Below, piece by piece: positions 1 through 7,196 of a stretch of 64,000 bases of DNA. The notes beneath the pieces were generated by a model. The model saw nothing but the letters and a program-made list of their open reading frames with translations. It was not told where the DNA came from and searched no databases. Position numbers and translations under genes: made by a program. Location: NCBI RefSeq assembly GCF_002356315.1, contig NZ_AP018164.1, positions 62,001 through 126,000 of the forward strand, in the 5' to 3' direction. The DNA is from Mycobacterium shigaense. Lineage in GTDB: Bacteria > Actinomycetota > Actinomycetes > Mycobacteriales > Mycobacteriaceae. Positions within the stretch are counted from its first letter, which is position 1; every line of letters begins with the position of its first letter.

Positions 1-1078
1 GGTCACGCAATTGCGCCAGAATCGATTTCGGGACGGCCGGGCCCGCCGAATTATGGTGGTGGCTCGCGGCGATCGCGGCAAAGTCCGGCAGTACCGGTGC
101 CGGAGCGGCCTTCGACCCGGGTTTCCAGCCCGGTGGCAGTGGCCGAGGGACCCACTGGCTGTACAGCCGTGCCCAGGTGCCGTCGGCGATGACGGCGTCC
201 AGGCCGGAGTTCAGCGCGGCGATCAGCGGCGGGTTGTCGTTGGCGACTGCGTAGGCGACGAAGTCGCCGGGGGTGAAGGCGTGCGCGACCACCATCGCCG
301 GATCTCCCGGCTTCATCAGATTGCCCGCCAGCGCCGCCGGGGCCACCCAGGCGTCGAGCTGATGTGTCTTGAGGCTGCCGTACACGGTGGAAAAGCCGGG
401 GTACTTCACCGGTTGCAGGTGCAAGTCGTCCACGACGTAGGCCTCCTCGACCGTGCCTTGCACGACGCCGATGCGTTGCCGCGGACCCAGATCGCTGAAG
501 CTGTTGATGGGAGACCCGGTCGGCACCACCAGCGCGTAGTAGCCGAAGTCGTAGCCGTTGGTGAATCCGACGGTGCGCCGCCGGGCGTCGGTGGCCTTCA
601 CCGAGGCGGAGCCGACGTCGAAGCGGCGCGAGGCCACCTGCGCGAGCAGGGCCGAGAAATCGGTGCTGATGAAACGGACTTGCAGACCCAGCTTTTGCGC
701 GATGGCCATCAGCAGCTGGTTGTCGAAACCGCTGAATTGGCCAGAGGCGTTGACGCATATCGACGGCGGCGCATCCGACAGGGTGCCGACGGTCAGGACG
801 CCGGGCGTGCCGAGGCCCAGCGCGTGGACGTCGACCTCGTTGAGCGGTTCGACGGTTGGCGTCGTGTGGTTGGCGTCCGCACCGACGCCCCCGACGGTGG
901 TCAGGTCTTTGGGCAGACCACGCGCGCTGTCCACGCCCCCTGGCGCGCATTGGTTTCTGTCGGCACGCGCTGACGTCAGGGGAGCAGCGATTGCCAGGCC
1001 GCATACCATCAGGATCGTCGCGGCCAGTCCGAGCAGCTTTGCCCCGCGGGTCCCGCACGGGCCGATGCGCAAACTCAT
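1..1078 (-). CDS. Amino-acid ABC transporter substrate-binding protein, partial (3' end outside window)
   Basis: Reading starts at an ATG at 1078 and stays open to the window edge, so the C-terminus is missing. Residues about 15-39 form a hydrophobic export signal ending in an Ala-x-Ala-like site. From about residue 90 the protein has the bacterial solute-binding family 3 pattern (VLTVGTLSDAPP, then SGFDNQLLMAIAQKLGL, and a late SGLDAVIADGTWARLY), typical of glutamine or polar amino-acid binders. The binding domain finishes near residue 310 and the reading continues through a Pro-rich linker into 'SILAQLRD', which in some actinobacteria leads into a fused permease domain. That fusion is inferred because the relevant DNA lies outside the window. 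It probably acts at the membrane face in amino-acid uptake. Confidence 0.8.
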   Translation of the reverse strand, partial: MSLRIGPCGTRGAKLLGLAATILMVCGLAIAAPLTSARADRNQCAPGGVDSARGLPKDLTTVGGVGADANHTTPTVEPLNEVDVHALGLGTPGVLTVGTLSDAPPSICVNASGQFSGFDNQLLMAIAQKLGLQVRFISTDFSALLAQVASRRFDVGSASVKATDARRRTVGFTNGYDFGYYALVVPTGSPINSFSDLGPRQRIGVVQGTVEEAYVVDDLHLQPVKYPGFSTVYGSLKTHQLDAWVAPAALAGNLMKPGDPAMVVAHAFTPGDFVAYAVANDNPPLIAALNSGLDAVIADGTWARLYSQWVPRPLPPGWKPGSKAAPAPVLPDFAAIAASHHHNSAGPAVPKSILAQLRD

Positions 1079-1127
1079 CACCGATACCGTATCGGTTGAC
1101 CGGCTGCTCGGCGCGGTGTGAATTCGG

Positions 1128-1868
1128 TCAGAGGGCGATCGCCGGCTCGCCCCGGGGGGCGTCGATTCCGGGCAGCGCGTGCAGCGGAGAGCCGACCGCG
1201 CGGGGCACGTCGTCGAGCGGGCTGAACACCCGGCGTCGCACCAGTTCGGCCAGCATCGCCTGCGCCATCAGGTGTGAGCGGCCGACGCATGCGGCCCGCG
1301 CCGCTTCCTGGTCGCGCCGGTGTATTGCGGAGGTCTCGTCCTCGTAGAACGGCAGCATCTCGTCGAGGTTGTTCTGGTAAGTCATCCAGAACATGCGGGG
1401 GATGAGGTTCTGCGAGGCGCGCAGCACCGCGTGCAGGCGCGGTCCCGCATACTCGTCGTTCACGGTGCGCCGGTATTCGTCGGCGATCTCGGCGAAGGTG
1501 CGGGAGTCTTTGGCGGCGCGCAGCGAACGCAGGAGCCCATCGAGTTGACCGAGGATCCGCGGCGTCGGGCCGGCCGCCGCTCGGGCCGACGCGATGCCGT
1601 TGAAAAGCCCGTCGAGCTCGTGATGTTCGAGCACGGTCGCGGCGTCGAACCGCTCCACGAAGGCCCCGCGGTGATACCGGGTCGACACGACGCCGTCGTG
1701 TTCCAGCTGAACCAGTGCCTCTTGAATCGGGACGCGGCTGACGCCCAGGCCGATCGCGATTTCGTTGCGGTCGACGCGGTCGCCACTGCGCAGTTTGCCG
1801 GTCAGCACCAGGTTGAGGATGTGCGAGACCACCAGGTCTTTCTCTTTGACCCCGTATTTCTTGGGCAT
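1128..1868 (-). CDS. GntR-family transcriptional regulator (Rv0043c-like)
   Basis: A 246-residue protein with an N-terminal winged helix (about residues 8-75, including [18 protein letters not shown], the recognition-helix pattern of GntR proteins) and an all-helical FCD-type effector domain (about 85-225). The length is close to M. tuberculosis Rv0043c and the position next to the LLM oxidoreductase matches that gene order, so orthology is likely. The ATG at 1868 directly precedes a Lys-rich start ([11 protein letters not shown]). The ligand cannot be told from sequence; FCD regulators usually sense small organic acids. Confidence 0.85.
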   Translation of the reverse strand: MPKKYGVKEKDLVVSHILNLVLTGKLRSGDRVDRNEIAIGLGVSRVPIQEALVQLEHDGVVSTRYHRGAFVERFDAATVLEHHELDGLFNGIASARAAAGPTPRILGQLDGLLRSLRAAKDSRTFAEIADEYRRTVNDEYAGPRLHAVLRASQNLIPRMFWMTYQNNLDEMLPFYEDETSAIHRRDQEAARAACVGRSHLMAQAMLAELVRRRVFSPLDDVPRAVGSPLHALPGIDAPRGEPAIAL

Positions 1869-1988
1869 CTGCTTTTCTGAGTCTCTTTCAACCGCGTCGG
1901 CCAGTTAGCGCTGAGAAGTTTCTCATGGCTTCGTGTCTGCGTTGAGGTGTTTGAGCGATGACGGACAGACTAACGCGACATGGCCGCG

Positions 1989-2813
1989 TCAGCGCCCGTC
2001 GCGCCATCTACACAGTGCCTCCGCGGCGCTCAGGTCGTAGTCCGGACCGTTGACGCCGACGGTCAGCAGCGTCACGCCGAGCGCGGTGAGGCCCTCGGCG
2101 TTGGCGATCAGTCCAGTGACGCCTTCGCCGCGGCGCACCCCGCTGTTGTCCTCGACACCGGCTGATCGTTCGATCGTGGCCGGGTCCCGTCCGACGGCGG
2201 CGCAGTGCTCGTCCAGCACCGCGGCCGCGTCCGGATAGCTGTCGACGGTGGTGAATCCGTGCCAGATGTCGCCGTACTCGGCCACCAGTCGCAGCGTCTT
2301 GCGCGGACCTTTGCCGCCGATGAGGATCGGGATGTCGCGGGTGGGTGCCGGGTTGAGCTTGGTCAGCCGCGACGTGATCCGGGGGAACGCGGCGGCCAGG
2401 TCGTCCAGCCGGCTGCCCACGGTCCCGAACTCGTAGCCGTATTCGTCGTAGTCCTTTTGTTTCCAGCCGGATCCGATCCCGAGGATGAGCCGGCCGTCGG
2501 AGATGTGATCCACAGTGCGAGCCATGTCGGCGAGCAGCTCCGGATTCCGGTACGAGTTGCACGTCACCAGCGCGCCGATTTCGATCCGTGAGGTCTGCTC
2601 GGCCCAGGCCGCCAGCACCGTCCAGCATTCGAAGTGCGGGCCGTCCGGATCGCCGTACAGCGGGAAGAAGTGATCCCAGGTGAACGCGACGTCGACGCCG
2701 ATGTCCTCGCAGCGTCGGACGGCGTCCCGCAGCTCGCGGTAGTGCGGGGCGTGCTGAGGCTGGAGCTGGACGCCGATGCGAACGGGAAAGTCTGGGCGGC
2801 GGGGCGAAGTCAT
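1989..2813 (-). CDS. LLM-class F420/flavin-dependent oxidoreductase (Rv0044c-like)
   Basis: A 274-residue luciferase-like TIM-barrel protein. Family marks are VAFTWDHFFPL near residue 40, the conserved non-polar strand RIEIGALVTCNSYRNPELLA, the glycine motif GRLILGIGSGW, and IPILIGGKGPRKTLRLVAEYGDIWH towards the C-terminus. In mycobacteria this family mostly uses coenzyme F420 as hydride carrier, but the substrate is unknown. It lies downstream of a TetR gene and upstream of the GntR gene on the same strand, and corresponds in place and size to Rv0044c. It is the first of five LLM genes in the window, one of them broken. Confidence 0.85.
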   Translation of the reverse strand: MTSPRRPDFPVRIGVQLQPQHAPHYRELRDAVRRCEDIGVDVAFTWDHFFPLYGDPDGPHFECWTVLAAWAEQTSRIEIGALVTCNSYRNPELLADMARTVDHISDGRLILGIGSGWKQKDYDEYGYEFGTVGSRLDDLAAAFPRITSRLTKLNPAPTRDIPILIGGKGPRKTLRLVAEYGDIWHGFTTVDSYPDAAAVLDEHCAAVGRDPATIERSAGVEDNSGVRRGEGVTGLIANAEGLTALGVTLLTVGVNGPDYDLSAAEALCRWRDGR

Positions 2814-2886
2814 ACACCCACCGTAAGGCCGTGGGTGCCGGCGACGAATAGCGCGGTGCCGCCCTGGAAGTCGGGGACCCGTCGCG

Positions 2887-3480
2887 TCAGCCCGAGCGGC
2901 GCTCGGTGACTGCGGCGGTCAGTATCTGCGCGATCCGGGTGAGGAGCATGTCGGTGTCGTCCTCCACGGCGATCGTCGTCATCAGCCACGCGGCGCCCGC
3001 GGCCATCGCCAGCGACGCCCGGGCGTCGATGTCGGCACGGCGCCGTTCGTCGGGCGTCGTCGCGTTGACGTCGTCGCGGAACAGCTGCACCGCCGGGCCG
3101 GCGAACTCCTCCCACAATGTCTTGCGGAGGCCCTCGTCGTTCTCGCGCAGGGCCAGCAACAGCCCCGGCAAGGCCGCGCTGACGTCCGGTCTGCTGAACA
3201 GTTCATGACTGCCATCGACGACCCAGTTGATCCAATCGGTCGCGTTGGTCCCGGAAAACGTTGACAGATCCGGACTTTCACCGAGAATCGCGTGCAGCAC
3301 CAAATCCGCCTTGGAGGACCAGCGCCGGCTCAGGCTGGATCGTCCGACCCCGGCGCGCGCCGCAACCAGGCGCACACTCAGCTCGTCCCAGCCCACCTCG
3401 ACCAGCAGCTCACGCGTCACCGCCAGCACCCGCTCGTCGATCGAGGTGTCCCGGGGACGCCCGGCCGGCCTGGTGGTCAT
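2887..3480 (-). CDS. TetR-family transcriptional regulator
   Basis: A 197-residue protein with a TetR helix-turn-helix in residues about 12-60 (ERVLAVTRELLVEVGWDELSVRLVAARAGVGRSSLSRRWSSKADLV) and a variable ligand-binding half. The usual Tyr-x-His-Phe of the recognition helix is replaced by Ser-Arg-Arg-Trp, which still fits the family. It starts 14 nt after the end of the hydrolase gene on the same strand and sits 73 nt before the LLM gene, so all may be co-transcribed. M. tuberculosis has no TetR gene at this spot in the order I know, so it is probably a lineage-specific insertion. Confidence 0.8.
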   Translation of the reverse strand: MTTRPAGRPRDTSIDERVLAVTRELLVEVGWDELSVRLVAARAGVGRSSLSRRWSSKADLVLHAILGESPDLSTFSGTNATDWINWVVDGSHELFSRPDVSAALPGLLLALRENDEGLRKTLWEEFAGPAVQLFRDDVNATTPDERRRADIDARASLAMAAGAAWLMTTIAVEDDTDMLLTRIAQILTAAVTERRSG

Positions 3481-3494
3481 GTCGGGCCGCTAGG

Positions 3495-4421
3495 TCACCG
3501 AGCCTGCAGCACGCCGCGCAGCAGGTCGATCAGCACCAGAGGCTGGTCGCTTTGCACCGAATGCCCCGAATTCTCGACGATCCGTGTCCCACGGAAATGC
3601 GTTGTCCGCGTGGCAAGTTCGGCGGCATCCTCGTCGGTGACGAAGGGCGACGAGCCACCGCGAACAAGGGTGACGGGCGCGGTCAGCGCGTCGACGTCCT
3701 CCCACAAGTCGCCGAAGTCGGGGACTTTGCGGATGTTGTCGTAGCGCCACGCCCAGTTACCGTTGTCGAGTCGGCGCGAATTGTGGAACACGCCGCGCCG
3801 CAGGGCCTTGACCTCGCGATGCGGGGCGGCGGCGACGGTCAGGTCCAGCATCGCCTGGAAACTGGGGAATTCGCGCTCGCCGGAGACCAATGCGACCGTG
3901 CCCTGCTGCTCGGTGGTCAGCTCGGCGTACCGGTGCAACGCCGACGGGGTGACGTCGACGAGCACGAGTTCGCGCACCAGCTCGGGTGTTATGGCGCCCA
4001 CCCGGATCGCGGTCAGCCCGCCCAGCGACATGCCGACGACGAGCACGGCGTCCGGAGCGAGCTCCCGCAGCACCGGAGCCACCGCGTCGGCGTTGTGGCG
4101 CGGGGAGTAGTCGCCGTCCTCGCGCCAGCCGGAGTGGCCGTGGCCGGGCAGGTCGATGGCCAGCGCCGGCTGACCCAGGCCCACGATGACGGTGTCCCAG
4201 GTGTGGGCGTTCTGCCCGCCGCCGTGCAGGAACACGATTCGTGGGGAGGTAGCGCCCCAGCGCAGCGCGCTGATTCGGCCATGTGCCGTGTCGGTCTCGA
4301 TGCGCTCGATCTCGGGCAGCGGACCGGAGACACCGGCCTGCTCGGCGTTCTCGGACAGCAGCGAAAACTCAGACAGCGCGGCCAGTTCGTCCTCGGAAAT
4401 GTCGGTCACGACCTCTGACAC
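3495..4421 (-). CDS. Alpha/beta hydrolase (Rv0045c-like esterase)
   Basis: A 308-residue alpha/beta hydrolase. Visible marks are the oxyanion loop VFLHGGGQNAHTW (about residue 63), the nucleophile elbow GMSLGG (Ser near 151), a late acidic region around VRGGSSPFVTDED and the catalytic His in ENSGHSVQSDQP near the C-terminus. Size and place just downstream of ino1 match M. tuberculosis Rv0045c, a structurally characterised ester hydrolase; the natural substrate is unsettled. Initiation is at a GTG (4421) in the sequence MSEVVTDISEDEL. The gene is separated from ino1 by a 313-nt region that holds the ino1 terminator and a tetranucleotide repeat. Confidence 0.87.
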   Translation of the reverse strand: MSEVVTDISEDELAALSEFSLLSENAEQAGVSGPLPEIERIETDTAHGRISALRWGATSPRIVFLHGGGQNAHTWDTVIVGLGQPALAIDLPGHGHSGWREDGDYSPRHNADAVAPVLRELAPDAVLVVGMSLGGLTAIRVGAITPELVRELVLVDVTPSALHRYAELTTEQQGTVALVSGEREFPSFQAMLDLTVAAAPHREVKALRRGVFHNSRRLDNGNWAWRYDNIRKVPDFGDLWEDVDALTAPVTLVRGGSSPFVTDEDAAELATRTTHFRGTRIVENSGHSVQSDQPLVLIDLLRGVLQAR

Positions 4422-4441
4422 TAGAGGACGTATCGGCGCCG

Positions 4442-4677
<236 letters not shown>

Positions 4678-4722
4678 CGAATGTGCGGTGAAGCCGCAGG
4701 AAGCGACCTCACCGCACATTCG
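4678..4722 (-). terminator. Intrinsic terminator of ino1
   Basis: A 14-bp perfect inverted repeat (4678-4691 pairing with 4709-4722, 17-nt loop) begins 13 nt after the ino1 stop codon. Read on the minus strand it is followed at once by five T residues (positions 4677-4673) and then a GC stretch. This is a textbook Rho-independent terminator, a form that is uncommon in mycobacteria. Confidence 0.9.
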
Positions 4723-4734
4723 GGCGGAACGAAA

Positions 4735-5835
4735 CTACTTGGCGTCGATGATGAACTCTTCGAGCTGGGTCCGAGCGATGTCGTCGGGCAGCTGCTGCGG
4801 CGGGCTCTTCATCAGGTAGGCCGACGCGGGGATCACCGGGCCGCCGATGCCGCGGTCCTTGGCGATCTTGGCTGCCCGCACCGCGTCGATGATGACACCG
4901 GCCGAGTTCGGTGAGTCCCACACCTCGAGCTTGTACTCCAGGTTCAGCGGCACGTCACCGAACGCGCGACCCTCGAGCCGGACGTAGGCCCACTTGCGGT
5001 CGTCGAGCCAGCCGACGTGGTCGGACGGGCCGATGTGCACGTCCTTGGTCTTGAACTCGCGCTGCACGTTCGACGTGACGGCCTGGGTCTTGGAGATCTT
5101 CTTGGACTCCAGTCGCTCACGCTCGAGCATGTTCAGGAAGTCCATGTTGCCGCCGACGTTGAGCTGCATGGTGCGGTCCAATTGCACGCCGCGGTCCTCG
5201 AACAGCTTGGCCATCACGCGGTGCGTGATCGTGGCCCCGATCTGGCTCTTGATGTCGTCACCGACGATCGGCACGCCGGCGTCGGCGAACTTCTTGGCCC
5301 ACACGGGGTCCGAGGCGATGAACACCGGCAGCGCGTTGACGAACGCCACGCCGGCGTCGATCGCGCACTGGGCGTAGAACTTGTCGGCCTCCTCGGAGCC
5401 CACCGGCAGGTAGGACACCAGCACGTCGACCCTGTTCTCCTTAAGCACCTGGACCACGTCGACGGCCTCGGCGTCGGAGATCTCGATGGTCTCGGCGTAG
5501 TACTTGCCGATGCCGTCGAGCGTCGGGCCGCGCTGCACGGTGACGTTGGTGGGCGGCACGTCGGCGATCTTGATCGTGTTGTTCTCCGACGCGAAGATCG
5601 CCTCCGACAGGTCGAAGCCGACCTTCTTGGCGTCTACGTCGAACGCGGCCACGAATTTCACGTCGCGGACGTGGTACTGGCCGAACTTCACGTGCATCAG
5701 GCCGGGCACGGCGCTGTTCTCGTCGGCGTCGTAATAATACTGAACGCCCTGGACCAGCGAAGACGCGCAGTTACCGACGCCGACAATGGCGACTCGTACC
5801 TCGGTCGACGCCTCCGGCGCGATCTGCTCACTCAT
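4735..5835 (-). CDS. ino1: Inositol-1-phosphate synthase
   Basis: A 366-residue protein essentially the size of M. tuberculosis Ino1 (Rv0046c). It converts glucose-6-phosphate to 1D-myo-inositol-3-phosphate with NAD+, feeding phosphatidylinositol, PIMs, lipoarabinomannan and mycothiol. Seen directly: the N-terminal dinucleotide loop [16 protein letters not shown], the central [14 protein letters not shown] segment, and the [11 protein letters not shown] active-site stretch with nearby lysines ([11 protein letters not shown]), all characteristic of the family. The ATG at 5835 has AGGAG 8 nt upstream; a longer in-frame start at 5856 is less likely. A PadR gene lies 78 nt upstream on the same strand, and an intrinsic terminator follows the stop. 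Confidence 0.96.
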   Translation of the reverse strand: MSEQIAPEASTEVRVAIVGVGNCASSLVQGVQYYYDADENSAVPGLMHVKFGQYHVRDVKFVAAFDVDAKKVGFDLSEAIFASENNTIKIADVPPTNVTVQRGPTLDGIGKYYAETIEISDAEAVDVVQVLKENRVDVLVSYLPVGSEEADKFYAQCAIDAGVAFVNALPVFIASDPVWAKKFADAGVPIVGDDIKSQIGATITHRVMAKLFEDRGVQLDRTMQLNVGGNMDFLNMLERERLESKKISKTQAVTSNVQREFKTKDVHIGPSDHVGWLDDRKWAYVRLEGRAFGDVPLNLEYKLEVWDSPNSAGVIIDAVRAAKIAKDRGIGGPVIPASAYLMKSPPQQLPDDIARTQLEEFIIDAK

Positions 5836-5913
5836 AGGGCGTTCTCCTAACCTCATAACCTTTTATCGCGGTGTCGGGGGACTGGTTGGTGGTGCTGATT
5901 TCGTGCGAGGGGT

Positions 5914-6456
5914 CTACGTCTGCTCGGACAAGCCGGGCGCTGCCCGTTCCGCGGCGATGAGCTCGTTGAGCCACTTCACTTCTCGCTCGCTGGACTCGAG
6001 CCCGAGCTGGTGGAGCTGCCGGGTATAGCGGTCGAACGAATTGCTGGCCCGCGCCACGGCTTCACGCAGGCCTTCCCGGCGTTCCTCTACCTGGCGGCGG
6101 CGGCCCTCCAGGATCCGCATCCGGGCCTCGGCCGGAGTGCGATTGAAGAACGCCAGGTGAACACCGAAACCGTCGTCGGTGTAGTTGTGTGGGCCCGTGT
6201 CGGCCACCAACTCACCGAAGCGCCGGCGGCCGGCGTCGGTCAGTTCGTAGACGCGACGGGCCCGCCGTACCGGCGTGCCGGCCGGTGCGGCGTTCTCGGC
6301 AATCAACCCGTCCGCCTGCATGCGGCGCAGCGCTGGGTACAGCGAACCGTAGGAAAAGGCTCGGAATGCGCCGAGTAGGCCGGTCAGCCGCTTGCGCAAC
6401 TCGTATCCATGCATCGGCGACTCGATAAGGAGACCCAGGATGGCGAGCTCCAGCAT
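5914..6456 (-). CDS. PadR-family transcriptional regulator (Rv0047c-like)
   Basis: A 180-residue protein, identical in length to M. tuberculosis Rv0047c. Residues 1-85 are the PadR winged helix (MLELAILGLLIESPMHGYELRKRL ... YPALRRMQADGLI ... YELTDAGRRRF) and the C-terminal part is a helical dimerisation domain with many Arg/Glu residues. The start at 6456 is chosen because PadR proteins begin with this helix and the preceding AGGGGG sequence gives a ribosome site; an upstream in-frame extension to 6567 has no family support. Lying directly upstream of ino1 on the same strand, it may be transcribed with it. Whether it controls ino1 is not shown by the sequence. Confidence 0.88.
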   Translation of the reverse strand: MLELAILGLLIESPMHGYELRKRLTGLLGAFRAFSYGSLYPALRRMQADGLIAENAAPAGTPVRRARRVYELTDAGRRRFGELVADTGPHNYTDDGFGVHLAFFNRTPAEARMRILEGRRRQVEERREGLREAVARASNSFDRYTRQLHQLGLESSEREVKWLNELIAAERAAPGLSEQT

Positions 6457-6770
6457 CAAGACACCCCCTTTTGCATAGTGAGTTACGACGGCCCGACGCC
6501 TCGCGTAATCGTATCGTCTCGATATATTCGCCACAACACCACCGGATGTTGGCACGCCATTTGCCACGCCGACAAGGCGCTGCGGTCAGCGGGAAAAGGG
6601 CCAGTCACCGGCCCGTTAAGACGGCAGAACCGCCCGTTAGACGGTGACCACCACCAAGCGGTGCCCCGAGCCGTTTCGCCGCGGAGACGATCGCAGAAGT
6701 CCGGTGCTGCGCAACGGCGACGGCCTTGCTTGCGTATCGACAGTGCGGGCGGCGTCGTACTCTGGTCAAC
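6457..6770. other. Divergent intergenic region between PadR and DUF5318 genes
   Basis: In M. tuberculosis this interval also holds Rv0048c, a membrane protein gene; nothing recognisable as that gene is left here. The stretch should contain the promoters of the PadR-ino1 group (minus) and of the DUF5318-ponA1 group (plus). An AT-richer patch around 6515-6530 (CGATATATTCG) stands out from the GC-rich background. Confidence 0.45.
6737..6763 (+). promoter_or_regulatory. Likely leaderless promoter for the DUF5318 gene
   Basis: TACTCT (6758-6763) fits the mycobacterial TANNNT -10 element and ends 7 nt before the GTG start at 6771. TCGACA (6737-6742), one base from TTGACA, lies 15 nt upstream of it. 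No Shine-Dalgarno sequence precedes the GTG. The spacing is what is expected for a transcript starting at the GTG itself, a common arrangement in mycobacteria. Confidence 0.5.
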
Positions 6771-7196
6771 GTGCGACTGCAGCGACAGGTAGTGGACTAT
6801 GCGCTTCGGCGGCGCTCACTGCTGGCCGAGGTGTACTCGGGCCGCACTGGTGTGTCCGAGGTGTGCGACGCCAATCCGTATCTGCTGCGCGCAGCGAAGT
6901 TTCACGGGAAATCCAGCCAGGTGATGTGCCCCATCTGCCGAAAGGAACAGCTCACGCTGGTGTCATGGGTGTTCGGCGATCACCTGGGCGCGGTGTCGGG
7001 TTCGGCGCGGACGGCCGAGGAATTGGTCATGCTGGCGACCCGGTTCGCGGAGTTCTCCGTCCATGTGGTCGAGGTCTGCCGGACCTGCAGCTGGAACCAC
7101 CTGGTCAAGTCGTACGTGCTCGGCGCGGCACGGCCGGCGCCCCCGCCGAGGGGCACGCGGACGGCGCGCAACGGCGCCCGCACGGCCATTGAATAA
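6771..7196 (+). CDS. DUF5318 family protein (Rv0049-like)
   Basis: A 141-residue protein with a basic start (VRLQRQVVDYALRRRSLLAEVYSG) and two Cys pairs, CPIC (near residue 51) and CRTC (near 104), that could bind a metal. It matches the actinobacterial family found just upstream of ponA1 in mycobacteria (Rv0049). The function is unknown. The GTG at 6771 is chosen from the conserved start and the leaderless promoter spacing. Its stop overlaps the likely start of ponA1, suggesting joint translation with the cell-wall synthase. Confidence 0.82.
   Translation: MRLQRQVVDYALRRRSLLAEVYSGRTGVSEVCDANPYLLRAAKFHGKSSQVMCPICRKEQLTLVSWVFGDHLGAVSGSARTAEELVMLATRFAEFSVHVVEVCRTCSWNHLVKSYVLGAARPAPPPRGTRTARNGARTAIE

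Noticed and set aside
5017..5850. Long plus-strand frame opposite ino1
   Set aside because: Antisense shadow; ino1 itself is unmistakable.
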